NCBI GenBank assembly: GCA_937992055.1
Contig: CALKLQ010000030.1
Coordinates: 1-14,767, forward strand
DNA length: 14,767 nt
Reading direction: 5' to 3'
From: an uncultured Clostridia bacterium
GTDB lineage: Bacteria > Bacillota > Clostridia > Christensenellales > UBA1242
Under the pieces are notes generated by a model. It made no database searches and was not told where the DNA came from. It worked only from the letters and a program-made list of their open reading frames with translations. Of this stretch, positions 6,861-14,511 are shown piece by piece (within the stretch, counting starts at the first letter, position 1; every line of letters starts with the position of its first letter). Made by a program: the position numbers and the translations under genes.

Positions 6861-7331
6861 AAAATCAAGTTAAAACTCATGTTAATGTGGTTGTTAAATT
6901 AGGGACATAACTAATCAAAAATTAAGTTAAATTAATTTGAGAAGCGTCAATCACATGAAGTTTTAAGTTTGCAAATTTAGCATAATTTGCTTTTATTTGC
7001 TTGATTTTGCAAGTTAGCTGCTAAACATACATATATATTTAAAGAACAAGGGCAATTTTTCACTTAATTTTCATACTTTCTACGCTTTTACAAAACTTTG
7101 CAGATTAAAAACAGGAAACTAAGCGCGAAGCGGTGTGAGATTTGCCAAGCAAGAAAGGTGCGAAGCAGGTTTTAAAATGTATATAGCAATTATACTTTAA
7201 AATGTGAAATTTTGAGCAATTGTGGCTACGAATAAATCGTTAAATATTTAATTTGAGGATGACCGAGTTGGAAACAGGGTTATTACGGCTTTAGTTACAA
7301 AAATCAACTTTAAAATTAAAAGGGGTGTTAA
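6861..7331 (+). other. Gene-free 470-nt stretch: long leader or unidentified ncRNA
   Basis: No convincing ORF lies between the strong promoter at 6832-6860 and nfeD. Visible structure: three TTTGC copies at exact 10-nt phasing (6986, 6996, 7006); an 11-nt odd palindrome TTAGCTGCTAA (7013-7023); a 10-nt direct repeat TTTAAAATGT (7171-7180 and 7196-7205); two GCGAAGC-like motifs (7124 and 7160); and a GC-richer block at about 7255-7292 just before nfeD. I compared that block with riboswitch classes I know and could not match it. The stretch may be a long 5' leader of the nfeD operon, a separate small RNA, or a decayed gene. Confidence 0.4.
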
Positions 7332-7760
7332 ATGGAAATTTGGGTTTGGACGGGAATTATTGTTACATGTTTAATATTAGAATTCTTTTCTTCTGAACTT
7401 ATTTGCATATGGTTTTCGACAGCAGGGGTGGTATCCTTAATTTTGGCGATATGTAAGGTGCCATTATGGATTCAAATTGTGGCTTTTGTTGTTTTGTCAA
7501 TTTTATTGATTTTTAGTTTGAGAAAACTTTGCAAAAAGTTATTGCGAGGAAAAGATGAAAAAACCAATTCTGATGGTTTGATTGGAAAAAAATACAAATT
7601 AATTTCAGCTATTACTGAAGATTCAAAAGGAACAGTGAAAATTAATGGAGTTATTTGGAGCTGTGAAGGATTTGAAGGATTTTGCGCAAAAGAGGGCGAG
7701 ATTGTACAAATTGTTGATATTAATGGAAATAAATTGATTGTAAAAGGAGAGGAAAAATGA
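7332..7760 (+). CDS. NfeD-like membrane protein, short form
   Basis: The short (truncated) form of NfeD, without the N-terminal ClpP-like serine protease domain. Three hydrophobic segments at about 3-21, 23-42 and 44-64 anchor it in the membrane. A cytoplasmic basic stretch (RKLCKKLLRGK) and a C-terminal OB-fold domain (about 84-138) follow, with the GTVKINGVIWSC and GEIVQIVDINGNKLIV strands typical of the family. NfeD proteins are encoded beside SPFH proteins and are thought to assemble with them in membrane microdomains. AGGGG (7321-7325) lies 6 nt before the ATG. The stop overlaps the start of the SPFH gene as ATGA (7757-7760), a sign of translational coupling. It is 142 aa, normal for the short form. 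Confidence 0.88.
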   Translation: MEIWVWTGIIVTCLILEFFSSELICIWFSTAGVVSLILAICKVPLWIQIVAFVVLSILLIFSLRKLCKKLLRGKDEKTNSDGLIGKKYKLISAITEDSKGTVKINGVIWSCEGFEGFCAKEGEIVQIVDINGNKLIVKGEEK

Positions 7761-8677
7761 ATATATTATTGTCATCTATGCCAGTTGTCTTAACAGTGTT
7801 CATAATTATTATGGCGGTTGTTTTGGTTATTTTAAGTTTGTCAATTAAAATAGTTAAACAATCTACAGCAATTACAATAGAAAGATTAGGCAAATATTAT
7901 AAAACCCTTCATAGTGGAATACATATGATTGTGCCTTTTATTGATAGAAAAAGCAATACAATTAATTTAAAAGAGATTGTGGCAGACTTTAGACCCCAAT
8001 CTGTTATTACAAAAGATAATGTTACTATGCAGATTGATACAGTTGTGTACTTTCAAATAACTGACCCTAAACTTTATACATATGGTGTTGATCATCCGCT
8101 AAATGCAATTGAAAATTTGACCGCAACAACTCTGAGAAATATTGTTGGTGAGTTAGAACTGGATGAAACCTTGACATCTAGGGATACTGTCAATGCAAAA
8201 ATGCGTCAAATTTTGGATGAGGCAACCGATCCATGGGGAATTAAAATAAATCGTGTTGAACTTAAAAATATTTTGCCTCCACGTGACATTCAAGATGCAA
8301 TGGAAAAGCAAATGCGTGCAGAAAGAGAAAGAAGAGAGGCAATTTTAAGAGCCGAAGGTGAAAAGCGTAGTAGCATTTTGGTTGCAGAAGGTGAAAAAGA
8401 GGCCGCAATTTTAAGAGCAGAGGCAAAGAAAGCCGCACTTATTACCGAGGCTGAGGGAACAGCAGAAGCTATTAGAAGAATTATTGAGGCAAAGCCAGAT
8501 GCTGCATATGTAACCCTTCAAGGCTTTGAGGCTTTAAAACATGTTGCAGATGGTCAAAGCACAAAAATTATTGTGCCTAGTAATTTGCAAGATGTGGCAT
8601 CGCTATTCTCTTCAGTTAGCGAAATATTGAAAAAAGATGAAGAAGTAAAAACTAAATCAAAAAATAAAGAGAAATAA
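7757..8677 (+). CDS. qmcA: SPFH/Band 7 (stomatin-like) membrane protein
   Basis: Stomatin/prohibitin-family scaffold protein that oligomerises on the inner face of the membrane and organises microdomains, often with protease or quality-control partners. It has one N-terminal membrane segment (about 8-32), then the SPFH domain (about 33-185, with ERLGKYYKTLHSGIHMIVPF and the LPPRDIQDAMEKQMRAERE junction). A charged coiled coil (about 186-240) built on AEGEK/AEAKK repeats follows, then a C-terminal tail ending in lysine-rich residues. At 306 aa it matches the QmcA/YbbK type and is not a long flotillin. The symbol is by family resemblance. AGGAGAGG sits just upstream, inside the end of nfeD. Together with NfeD it forms the conserved nfeD-stomatin operon. 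No clear terminator follows until 8905. Confidence 0.9.
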   Translation: MNILLSSMPVVLTVFIIIMAVVLVILSLSIKIVKQSTAITIERLGKYYKTLHSGIHMIVPFIDRKSNTINLKEIVADFRPQSVITKDNVTMQIDTVVYFQITDPKLYTYGVDHPLNAIENLTATTLRNIVGELELDETLTSRDTVNAKMRQILDEATDPWGIKINRVELKNILPPRDIQDAMEKQMRAERERREAILRAEGEKRSSILVAEGEKEAAILRAEAKKAALITEAEGTAEAIRRIIEAKPDAAYVTLQGFEALKHVADGQSTKIIVPSNLQDVASLFSSVSEILKKDEEVKTKSKNKEK

Positions 8678-8904
8678 TCAGAGCTAAGACAAACATCGCG
8701 ACCATTAATTTTGCAAGTCAAGTTTGTTTGTATTGTCTTGTAAAATGCTCAAAAGTCATTTGGAATAACTAAACTTCTTTGTGTCATTTTTCGAGCCTTG
8801 CCTCGCTACTTTCTCTTCAGTCTGAGTTTTTGTCTACACTTTTAAATAATTTTTTAATTATAAAAACATTCGCTATATAAGTATGAATGTAATCTCTATA
8901 AATT

Positions 8905-8938
8905 AAAACGGCAAAGTGAAAACCCACTTTGTCGTTTT
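8905..8938. terminator. Intrinsic terminator downstream of the SPFH gene
   Basis: A 14-bp stem (8905-8918 with 8925-8938, one G-U pair) around a 6-nt loop, with AAAACG on the left and CGTTTTT on the right. It can act in both directions. Its likely job is to end the nfeD-SPFH transcript 228 nt after the stop codon. Confidence 0.7.
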
Positions 8939-9030
8939 TGTGTAGTAAAGTTTTGTCTGAAAGCGCCTTTAGGAATTTTCAAGCAAAACTGATGTTTATT
9001 CAAACAGAAAGAGCATGAGGAATCAAGCAT

Positions 9031-9044
9031 ATTGCGAAAGCAAT
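9031..9044. other. Small hairpin with GAAA tetraloop
   Basis: ATTGC-GAAA-GCAAT: a perfect 5-bp stem capped by a GNRA tetraloop. The flanks (GAGT at 9054 and ACTC at 9071) could pair as a second weak stem. This hints at a structured RNA but could be chance. Confidence 0.3.
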
Positions 9045-9185
9045 GATAAATATGAGTGAAGCGAACATTTTACTCCCTATAGTTTAAATTTAATCAATTA
9101 AGCTTTAGACGAATAATTACAGAAATATAAAAACTAAAAACTTATTAACTTTTATAAAATATTTTGTTAAAAGCTTAGCTCTACC

Positions 9186-9392
9186 TTAAAACTCCTCATT
9201 GTTTGTGTCAAAATCAAATTCGTTATCCATTTCAACACCCGCGTCAGGTTGAAAACTTCCACAAAAATGCATGTGTTCAGTGTTTCCAGTTGTAACCCTT
9301 ATCTTTTCTAAGTTGCAGTCGCAACCTCTTGTATTGTGTATGCAACAACTAACATCACAGCAAACACCCTTATTTTCTTTTTTTTCTGACAT
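9186..9392 (-). CDS. DUF1540 domain cysteine-rich small protein
   Basis: A 68-aa protein with the DUF1540 pattern: paired cysteines (11-12, 16-17), then CxC (24, 26), the NLEKIRV segment, and a final Cys44 in HFCGSF. The spacing suggests a small metal-binding or disulfide-linked knuckle. The family is common in spore-forming and other Clostridia, and its biochemical role is unknown to me. The acidic tail (EMDNEFDFDTNNEEF) is longer than in minimal members. The ATG is fixed by GGAGGTG (9398-9404). It is divergent from gyrB, and a perfect 7-bp dyad lies 44 nt upstream of its start. Confidence 0.85.
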   Translation of the reverse strand: MSEKKENKGVCCDVSCCIHNTRGCDCNLEKIRVTTGNTEHMHFCGSFQPDAGVEMDNEFDFDTNNEEF

Positions 9393-9435
9393 TATAACAC
9401 CTCCATTTGGTCTATGTGATTAATATTTACAAATG

Positions 9436-9451
9436 TCGAATAAATATTCGA
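9436..9451. promoter_or_regulatory. Palindromic operator-like dyad upstream of DUF1540
   Basis: TCGAATA-AA-TATTCGA, two perfect 7-bp arms. The core CGAAT-N4-ATTCG resembles a weakened Gram-positive LexA box (CGAAC-N4-GTTCG), with both inner bases changed. It may bind a repressor of the DUF1540 gene or of gyrB. No good promoter could be fixed around it for the minus strand. Confidence 0.35.
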
Positions 9452-9508
9452 AAGACAAATAAAATTCTTTTAAATCAAAATTTGGGGCAGATAATGCATA
9501 TTAACATC

Positions 9509-9528
9509 AAAAAAGGCTTTCCTTTTTT
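9509..9528. terminator. Weak terminator-like hairpin between DUF1540 and gyrB
   Basis: AAAAAAGG-CTTT-CCTTTTTT, a perfect 8-bp stem with a 4-nt loop but only two G-C pairs. It is symmetric, so it could stop readthrough in either direction ahead of the gyrB promoter region. Confidence 0.35.
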
Positions 9529-9580
9529 ACTTTTATATGCTATTATATACTTATGTATAATATATAAGTATATATAATAG
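9526..9580 (+). promoter_or_regulatory. AT-rich promoter region and inverted repeat upstream of gyrB
   Basis: Candidate -10 boxes are TGCTATTAT (9538-9546, extended -10) and TATAAT (9556-9561, with TTTATA at 9532-9537 as -35). They lie inside an imperfect AT-only inverted repeat with arms 9540-9553 and 9565-9580. Either start would give a leader of about 150-165 nt before gyrB. Which one is used cannot be told. Confidence 0.4.
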
Positions 9581-9610
9581 AGATTATAAATTTTATATTA
9601 CATTATTAAA

Positions 9611-9640
9611 AGCCGGCAAGATCTTGGTGCCTTGTGACAC
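9611..9640 (+). other. GC-rich palindromic block in the gyrB leader
   Basis: A short GC-rich island in otherwise extremely AT-rich DNA. It contains GCCGGC, the perfect palindrome CAAGATCTTG (9617-9626), and GGCA/TGCC arms (9615-9618 with 9628-9631). It would lie in the gyrB leader and could fold. The function is unknown. Confidence 0.3.
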
Positions 9641-9717
9641 TTTGATTTTTGCAATTGCTTTTAAGAAAATAAATTAGGTAAATAATGTTGGAAAACATTT
9701 TAAAATAGGGGTTAAAA

Positions 9718-11643
9718 ATGAACGAACAAGAATTAGATTTAACAAAAAGCCAAAAATATGATGAATCTGACATTCAGGTTTTAGAGGGACTTGAGCCGGT
9801 TAGAAAAAGACCAGGAATGTATATTGGTTCTACCGACGAACGTGGCTTGCAACACTGTGTTGTCGAGGTTGTTGACAACAGTATTGATGAGGCTTTGGCT
9901 GGTTATTGCACTCAAATTGACATTGTTATAAACGAGGATGGCTCTTGTTCTGTTAGTGATAATGGTCGTGGAATTCCAACCGGAATAATTGCCTCTGAAG
10001 GAAAAAGTGCGGTTGAGGTTGTTTTGACCAAATTGCACGCAGGTGGAAAATTTGGTGGTGAGGGCTACAAGATTTCAGGTGGACTTCATGGCGTTGGTGT
10101 ATCCTGCGTTAATGCCCTTTCAAAATGGCTTAAAGTTGATGTCTATCAAAATGGACAGCACTTTTTTATTGAGTTTAGGCGAGGAGTTCCGGTTGCGCCC
10201 CTTGCTAAACTTGAGAGCAGTGATAGACGTGGAACAACAGTAACTTTTTTCCCAGACGATGAAATTTTTGAAACTATTGACTTCAATTATGAAATTATGA
10301 AAAATCGTTTTAGAGAACTTGCCTTTTTGAACAAGGGACTTGTTATAACTCTTGAAGATAAAAGGGAAGGAAGAGAGAAAAAAGATGAGTTTGAATTTAA
10401 GGGCGGAATTATTGAGTTTGTTGAGTATTTGAACAAAAACAAAAAACCACTATTCCCAGAACCTATATATTTTAACAAAATCACTGATAAAAACGAGGTC
10501 GAAGTTTCTTTTCAATATAACGAAAGTTACAACGAAATTATTCATTCTTATGCAAATAACATCAACACTGAGGAGGGTGGAACCCACCTAACCGGTTTTA
10601 AAAATGCCTTAACTAAAGTTATTAACGACTATGCACAAAAAAATAAAATAATTAAAGAAAATGAAAAACTCTCAGGCGAAGATTGTAGAGAGGGCTTGAC
10701 CGCAATCATATCTGTCAAACTGATGAATCCTCAATTTGAGGGGCAAACAAAGACAAAACTTGGCAATAGCGAGATGAGAATTGCGGTTGAAAAGGCCATG
10801 AGTGAGGGGTTTGGTGATTATCTTGAGGAGCATCCAAAAGAAGCTAGAGAACTGATTTTAAAAAGCGTAACTGCTCAGCGTGCGCGTGAAGCAGCAAGAA
10901 ATGCTAGAGAGATTACAAGAAGAAAGGGTTTTTTAGAAAACACAACTCTTCCAGGAAAACTTGCAGATTGTAGTGAAAAAGATAGCAGTCTTTGCGAAAT
11001 TTATATAGTCGAGGGAGATTCCGCTGGCGGTTCAGCAAAACAAGGTCGTGACAGAAGATTTCAAGCTATTTTGCCTCTCCGTGGAAAAATTTTGAACGTT
11101 GAAAAAGCCAGACTTCATAGAATTTTGGAAAATGCCGAAATAAGGGCTATGATTACCGCTTTTGGTGCTGGCACAGGCAATGAATTTGATGAAAGCAAAC
11201 TGAGATACAATAAAATTATTTGTATGTCAGATGCCGATGTTGATGGTTCACATATTAGAATATTATTACTCACCTTTTTCTTCCGTTTTATGAGACCACT
11301 TATTGAACATGGACATGTTTACGCTGCTCAACCTCCACTATATAAGGTTGCTAGAGGCAAGGAGGAGTTTTACTTTTATAGTGATGAGGAACTTAATGAA
11401 TGGTTTGAGCAAAATGGCAGAAAGGGAACCAGCCTTCAACGTTATAAAGGTCTTGGTGAAATGAATCCTGAACAGCTTTGGGAAACAACCATGAATCCTG
11501 AAAATAGAGTTCTTTTGCAAATTACCATGCAAGATGCTATTGAGGCGGACAAATTATTCTCACAACTTATGGGTGAGGACCCAGAGCAAAGACGTCAATT
11601 TATTGAGGAAAATGCAACTTTAGTTAAAGATTTGGACATTTAA
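9718..11643 (+). CDS. gyrB: DNA gyrase subunit B
   Basis: ATPase and TOPRIM subunit of DNA gyrase, which introduces negative supercoils with GyrA as A2B2. The GHKL ATPase comes first: catalytic Glu50 and Mg-binding Asn54 in VVEVVDN, DNGRGIP at 81-87, and GGLHGVGVSCVNALS near 121-135. A transducer domain follows, then TOPRIM with EGDSAGG (Glu432) and the DADVDG metal triad (Asp505, Asp507, Asp509). The C-terminal RYKGLGEMNPEQLWETTMNP is typical of GyrB. At 641 aa it lacks the extra ~170-aa insert of enterobacterial GyrB, as usual for Firmicutes. AGGGG (9707-9711) precedes the ATG. The 226-238-nt gap to gyrA holds only weak hairpins (for example GCTC-AAAT-GAGC at 11702-11713) and no clear promoter, so the two genes are probably co-transcribed. 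ParE is the alternative, but the adjacent GyrA-box protein argues for GyrB. Confidence 0.97.
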   Translation: MNEQELDLTKSQKYDESDIQVLEGLEPVRKRPGMYIGSTDERGLQHCVVEVVDNSIDEALAGYCTQIDIVINEDGSCSVSDNGRGIPTGIIASEGKSAVEVVLTKLHAGGKFGGEGYKISGGLHGVGVSCVNALSKWLKVDVYQNGQHFFIEFRRGVPVAPLAKLESSDRRGTTVTFFPDDEIFETIDFNYEIMKNRFRELAFLNKGLVITLEDKREGREKKDEFEFKGGIIEFVEYLNKNKKPLFPEPIYFNKITDKNEVEVSFQYNESYNEIIHSYANNINTEEGGTHLTGFKNALTKVINDYAQKNKIIKENEKLSGEDCREGLTAIISVKLMNPQFEGQTKTKLGNSEMRIAVEKAMSEGFGDYLEEHPKEARELILKSVTAQRAREAARNAREITRRKGFLENTTLPGKLADCSEKDSSLCEIYIVEGDSAGGSAKQGRDRRFQAILPLRGKILNVEKARLHRILENAEIRAMITAFGAGTGNEFDESKLRYNKIICMSDADVDGSHIRILLLTFFFRFMRPLIEHGHVYAAQPPLYKVARGKEEFYFYSDEELNEWFEQNGRKGTSLQRYKGLGEMNPEQLWETTMNPENRVLLQITMQDAIEADKLFSQLMGEDPEQRRQFIEENATLVKDLDI

Positions 11644-11881
11644 AAATGTGTTCAATTTCAAAATATTATTGAAGAGGCGTATTTTTTTAGACTAATTGTA
11701 AGCTCAAATGAGCGAAGGTTTTTAAGGATACAAAAACATAAAATTGCCTTGGAAAGATAAAAGTACAGATTGCAGATTACTAATATTTTTGAGCATTTAG
11801 TTTGGGATAAGAAAAATTAAATATTGATAAATACAAAATTATTTAAAAAGAGCAAAAAAAATAAAGTTAATGGGGAAAACA

Positions 11882-14416
11882 ATGAGTAAAAAAGAAGATG
11901 AACAAAAAAAGATGAATTTAAAAGAGGTTTTGGCAAATGAAACCGTGAAACCTATAGAGGTTGTTGGAGAATTAAAAAAGTCTTTTATTTCTTACGCTAT
12001 GGCGGTCAATGTGAGCCGTGCGATTCCAGATGTGAGAGATGGTCTTAAGCCAGTTCATAGAAGGATACTCTTTTCAATGGGTGAACTTAATAACTTTTAT
12101 GACAAGCCTCACAAAAAAAGCGCTAGAATTGTGGGTGAAGTTATGGGTAAATACCACCCTCATGGAGATAGTTCAATCTATGATGCTCTTGTAAGACTTG
12201 CTCAAAATTTTTCTATTAGATATCCTTTGGTTGATGGACATGGAAACTTTGGTTCTGTGGATGGTGATCCGCCTGCCGCTCAACGTTACACCGAGGCAAG
12301 ATTGAGTAAAATTGCTGGACTTATGCTTGAGGATATTGAAAAGGAAACGGTAGATTTTTATCCTAACTTTGACGATACCTTAATGCAACCAACCGTTTTG
12401 CCAAGTAAATTTCCTAATCTTTTGGTCAATGGTGCTGATGGAATTGCGGTGGGAATGGCAACAAATATCCCTCCTCACAATTTGACGGAGGTAATTAATG
12501 GTGTTCAGGCTCTCATAGATAATCCTGAAATTGACATTGATGAACTTATTAAAATTATCCCAGCTCCTGATTATCCAACAGGTGGAATTATCATGGGTAG
12601 GACTGCGATTAAACATGCCTACAAAACAGGTCGTGGTGGCGTTTTGGTTAGAGGCAGGGCGGAAATTGAGGAAAACTCTAATGGCAAACAAAGAATTATC
12701 ATAACCGAACTTCCTTATCAAGTTAACAAGGCTAGATTTATAACCCAGATAGCAGATTATGTCAAAGAAAAGAAAATAGATGGAATTAGTGACCTTCGCG
12801 ATGAAAGTGACAGAGATGGCTTAAGAGTTGTGGTTGACATTAAAAAAGATGCAAATGCACAAGTTGTTTTAAATGCTCTTTACAAACACACCATGCTTCA
12901 ACAGAGTAGCGGAATCATCATGTTGGCTTTGGTAAACAATGTTCCTAAAATTTGCAACTTGAAAGAAATGCTCTACTATTATCTTGAACACCAAAAAGAG
13001 ATAGTGGTTAGAAAAACAAAATATGACCTAAGAAAGGCAGAAGAGAGGGAACATATTGTCAAAGGTTTAGTAATTGCTCTTGCCAATATTGATGAGGTGA
13101 TTAGGGTAATCAAACAATCTGAGGACAAACAAGAGGCAATAATAAACCTTACTACAAATTTTGAGTTAGATGAAATTCAAGCAAATGCCATTTTGGAAAT
13201 GAAACTTTCTAAGCTCACTAGTTTGGAAGTTGAAAAATTAAGGGAAGAGCTTGCCGAGTTAGAGGCTAAAATTGCAGACTATAAAGATATTTTGGCTAAA
13301 CCTGAAAGGGTTTTGAAAATAGTTAGAGATGACCTAGAAAACGTTAAACAAACTTTTGGTGATGAAAGAAAGACTGAGATTAGCCTTGAAATGGGCGGAA
13401 TTGATATTGCCGACTTGATTGAAAGAGAGGATGTTGTCATTTCAATGTCGCATCTTGGTTATATTAAGCGAATGTCAACAAGTGAATATAAAACCCAAAA
13501 ACGTGGTGGTGTTGGCGTAAATGCTCACAAAACAAAAGATGAAGACTTTGTTGAGAACATGTTCATAACTTGTACTCATAACGATTTGATGTTCTTTACC
13601 AACAAAGGAAAGGTTTACACTATTAAGGCATATGAAGTCCCTGAAGCTACAAAACAATCTAAAGGGCGTGCAATTGTCAATCTGCTTCAAATAGAGCCTG
13701 AGGAAAAGGTCACCGCAATTATTCCTCTGGTTCAAGATGAAACATCGCAAAATCTTATTATGTCTACAAAAAATGGTCTTATAAAAAAGACTCTCTTAAG
13801 TGAGTTTGACTCTATTAGAAAGAGTGGGAAAATTGCCATTAAACTCAATGACGATGATGAACTCATTGGTGTTGGCACTACAAATGGTGATAGTGAAATT
13901 TTAATTGCTTCTCATTTTGGAAAATGTATTAGATTTAAGGAAGAAGACGTCAGAACAATGGGAAGAACTGCTCAAGGTGTGAAGAGTATGACTTTGGCAA
14001 AAGAAGACTATGTTGTTGATATGACGATTGTTGATAAAGATAGTGAACTAATCACAATTTCCGAACTTGGTTATGGAAAACGTACAAACATAGAAGAATA
14101 TCGTTTACAGACAAGGGGCGGAAAAGGCGTTAAGGCGGGAACCTTTAATGAAAAAACCGGAAAGCTAGTCAGTTTGAAACAGGTTAAAGAGGAAGATGAC
14201 CTAGTTTTAATTGCAGATAATGGAGTTATTATTAGGACTCCAGTTAAAGAAATATCTTTAATTTCAAGAGGAACCATGGGGGTTAAAGTGATGAAACTTA
14301 GACAAGACGCCAAAATAGTGAGTGTTGCCAGAGCCGAGCATGAAGAGGAAGAGGTAAGTATAGAAGAAATTATTACAGAACAAATAACAGCGGAGCAAAA
14401 CCAAACCGAAAATTAG
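11882..14416 (+). CDS. gyrA: DNA gyrase subunit A
   Basis: DNA cleavage and rejoining subunit of gyrase. With the start at 11882 the protein is 844 aa. The winged-helix domain carries the quinolone region HPHGDSSIYD, with Ser97 and Asp101 at the E. coli 83 and 87 positions (both wild-type). The catalytic Tyr136 lies in AAQRYTEARL, where Gln replaces the more common Met. A tower and coiled coil follow (to about 500). The beta-pinwheel C-terminal domain starts with the GyrA box QKRGGVG (Gln539), which is needed for DNA wrapping and sets it apart from ParC. A second copy-like QTRGGKG lies further on, and the tail is acidic. I prefer ATG 11882 over 11870: GGGG (11872-11875) then sits 6 nt upstream, the same layout as in gyrB and nfeD, whereas nothing suitable precedes 11870. 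A compound terminator follows. Confidence 0.97.
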   Translation: MSKKEDEQKKMNLKEVLANETVKPIEVVGELKKSFISYAMAVNVSRAIPDVRDGLKPVHRRILFSMGELNNFYDKPHKKSARIVGEVMGKYHPHGDSSIYDALVRLAQNFSIRYPLVDGHGNFGSVDGDPPAAQRYTEARLSKIAGLMLEDIEKETVDFYPNFDDTLMQPTVLPSKFPNLLVNGADGIAVGMATNIPPHNLTEVINGVQALIDNPEIDIDELIKIIPAPDYPTGGIIMGRTAIKHAYKTGRGGVLVRGRAEIEENSNGKQRIIITELPYQVNKARFITQIADYVKEKKIDGISDLRDESDRDGLRVVVDIKKDANAQVVLNALYKHTMLQQSSGIIMLALVNNVPKICNLKEMLYYYLEHQKEIVVRKTKYDLRKAEEREHIVKGLVIALANIDEVIRVIKQSEDKQEAIINLTTNFELDEIQANAILEMKLSKLTSLEVEKLREELAELEAKIADYKDILAKPERVLKIVRDDLENVKQTFGDERKTEISLEMGGIDIADLIEREDVVISMSHLGYIKRMSTSEYKTQKRGGVGVNAHKTKDEDFVENMFITCTHNDLMFFTNKGKVYTIKAYEVPEATKQSKGRAIVNLLQIEPEEKVTAIIPLVQDETSQNLIMSTKNGLIKKTLLSEFDSIRKSGKIAIKLNDDDELIGVGTTNGDSEILIASHFGKCIRFKEEDVRTMGRTAQGVKSMTLAKEDYVVDMTIVDKDSELITISELGYGKRTNIEEYRLQTRGGKGVKAGTFNEKTGKLVSLKQVKEEDDLVLIADNGVIIRTPVKEISLISRGTMGVKVMKLRQDAKIVSVARAEHEEEEVSIEEIITEQITAEQNQTEN

Positions 14417-14426
14417 TTAAAAAGTT

Positions 14427-14502
14427 AAAAGGCCTGTTTATATGACGTGAACCTCCTAAAGTTGTCTAACTTTTGGGGTCAACCATAAATTCAGGCTTTT
14501 TT
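14427..14502 (+). terminator. Compound intrinsic terminator after gyrA
   Basis: The outer stem pairs GCCTG (14432-14436) and TTTAT (14437-14441) with ATAAA (14485-14489) and CAGGC (14492-14496), flanked by AAAA on the left and a run of six T on the right (14497-14502). An inner hairpin occupies the loop. It starts 11 nt after the gyrA stop and is the clear end of the gyrase operon. Confidence 0.75.
14448..14481. repeat. Palindrome resembling paired IS3-family ends
   Basis: The inner stem is AAAGTT (14458-14463), GTCT loop, AACTTT (14468-14473), extended by CC/GG and TGA/TCA pairs with small bulges. Read from either side it gives TGA(A/C)C-C-CC(A/T)AAAGTT-type sequence, for example TGACCCCAAAAGTTAGACAA on the minus strand. 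From memory this resembles the terminal repeats of IS3-family (IS150-like) elements. It may be a minimal, internally deleted element (MITE-like) recruited into the terminator, or only a coincidental hairpin. Confidence 0.35.
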
Positions 14503-14511
14503 CATACAATA

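Larger units (their letters stand above)
8678..9185. other. Gene-poor 508-nt intergenic stretch
   Basis: No ORF with a ribosome binding site was found. It contains an imperfect long-range pairing AAGACAA (8686-8692) with TTGTCTT (8733-8739), a strong terminator hairpin at 8905-8938, a GAAA-capped hairpin at 9031-9044, and short GCGAAGC-type motifs in both orientations (about 8801-8812 reversed, 9034 and 9057). It could include the 3' untranslated region of the nfeD-SPFH operon and remnants of repeats. No promoter for a separate small RNA was found with confidence. Confidence 0.4.

Noticed and set aside
7218..7292. Guanidine-II (mini-ykkC) riboswitch suggested by ACGA and ACGG loops, or a T-box suggested by AGGGTTATTACGGC
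   Set aside because: The flanking bases do not form the required stems, and the T-box signature is not matched.
9393..9717. Chromosome origin next to gyrB
   Set aside because: No DnaA box of the TTATCCACA type was found, and recF, dnaN and dnaA are not adjacent.
11644..11869. Separate promoter or small gene between gyrB and gyrA
   Set aside because: No correctly spaced -35/-10 pair and no ORF with a ribosome binding site. Only weak hairpins were seen.
12380..12721. 113-codon minus-strand ORF inside gyrA
   Set aside because: It is antisense to a strongly conserved gyrA region, with no ribosome binding site and no recognisable protein. The same holds for the other antisense ORFs in gyrB, gyrA, mod and res.
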